The notes beneath the pieces are model-generated. The model was not told where the DNA came from, searched no databases, and was given only the letters and a program-made list of their open reading frames with translations. This document shows, piece after piece, positions 5,866 to 6,191 of a stretch of DNA of 6,191 bases; positions within the stretch are counted from its first letter, which is position 1, and every line of letters begins with the position of its first letter. The stretch comes from Deltaproteobacteria bacterium (GTDB taxonomy: Bacteria; Desulfobacterota; Syntrophia; Syntrophales; UBA2185). The stretch spans positions 1 through 6,191 of the forward strand of contig JAPLJQ010000247.1 of assembly GCA_026388495.1 (NCBI GenBank), read 5' to 3'. Position numbers and translations under genes: made by a program.

Positions 5866-6191
5866 TTATTGAATTTTAGAACCCGTGATTTTCCTCTTGA
5901 TCATTTCGATGACTTCCATCATTTCTGAACATTTCATCATACGCGAAAATATGAAAAATGCGGCCATCCCGGTTGAAATGCACACCGTCAGGAACAGAAG
6001 CCTCTCTCCCAACGGTCCTCCGACACGCCAGGGGAGAATAATTCCCACGAGAAGAATCACAAACCACATGCCTATCGAGGAGATGAACACCTTGAAAATG
6101 GAACGATAAAAGTCCTGATCGAGAAACGTCCCGATCCTCCGTTTTAAAATGACGTACAGCATCACGACATTGACGGCGGAGGCAATCGATG
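5866..6191 (-). CDS. murJ: C-terminus of MurJ/MviN-type lipid II flippase (partial, cut by window edge)
   Basis: The frame stays open to the right edge and gives 107 complete codons plus the stop, with the N-terminal part outside the window. The segment IASAVNVVMLYVILKRRIG, seen across the GTG/ATG near 6165, is typical of a late MurJ loop (small residues, N, then a basic RR-x-G turn). Two transmembrane helices follow, about FKVFISSIGMWFVILLVGII and LLFLTVCISTGMAAFFIFS. The basic tail ends in EVIEMIKRKITGSK. MurJ moves lipid II across the inner membrane for peptidoglycan assembly. The GTG at 6165 is internal and should not be taken as the start. Only the tail is visible, so other members of the MVF/polysaccharide-exporter superfamily are possible. 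Confidence 0.7.
   Translation of the reverse strand, partial: SIASAVNVVMLYVILKRRIGTFLDQDFYRSIFKVFISSIGMWFVILLVGIILPWRVGGPLGERLLFLTVCISTGMAAFFIFSRMMKCSEMMEVIEMIKRKITGSKIQ

Noticed and set aside
5866..6165. Free-standing 99-residue membrane protein starting at GTG 6165
   Set aside because: The frame continues upstream without a stop to the window edge with MurJ-like sequence, so the GTG is internal to a truncated larger gene.

Overview
The window looks like ordinary chromosome of a Gram-negative, probably anaerobic bacterium. Several features hint at the Desulfobacterota (former Deltaproteobacteria, Syntrophus-like): a bacterial class I lysyl-tRNA synthetase, periplasmic enzymes with Sec signal peptides, GC content near 50 %, and a dispersed-repeat-like element with 'gtcattcccg...cgggaatgac' arms. 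The placement is inference, because no search could be run.

Left part, + strand (1-2234). After the probable last 28 codons of an unidentified gene come an MltB-type lytic murein transglycosylase (179-1072) and a 445-bp intergenic stretch. That stretch carries a 131-bp MITE-like element (1220-1350) with 12-bp perfect inner terminal repeats and an 8-bp flanking direct repeat. It also holds a possible promoter and a terminator-like hairpin with a run of eight T just ahead of the next start codon. The gene that follows (1518-2234) encodes a DsbC/DsbG-like periplasmic disulfide isomerase with a CPYC active site.

Middle (2318-3928). A TTG-started class I LysRS with HIGH-type and KISKK signatures, probably with its own promoter.

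Right part, - strand (4048-6191). Reading leftward: the C-terminus of a MurJ/MviN-type lipid II flippase cut by the window edge, seryl-tRNA synthetase (serS), then tRNA-Ser(UGA), tRNA-Ser(GCU), a duplicated 3' piece of tRNA-Ser(GCU), and tRNA-Arg(ACG). SerRS and two of its substrate tRNAs therefore lie in one orientation with 23 nt between the serS stop and the first tRNA, which suggests one transcription unit. It converges on the LysRS gene.

Themes are cell-envelope maintenance (transglycosylase, disulfide isomerase, MurJ) and tRNA charging (LysRS, SerRS, tRNAs). I see no CRISPR array, phage gene, toxin-antitoxin pair or defence system. The most unusual feature is the perfect 66-bp tandem duplication (period 64) that creates a tRNA-Ser 3' half gene between two intact tRNA genes. 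Next come the MITE-like element and the structured leader of the disulfide isomerase gene.
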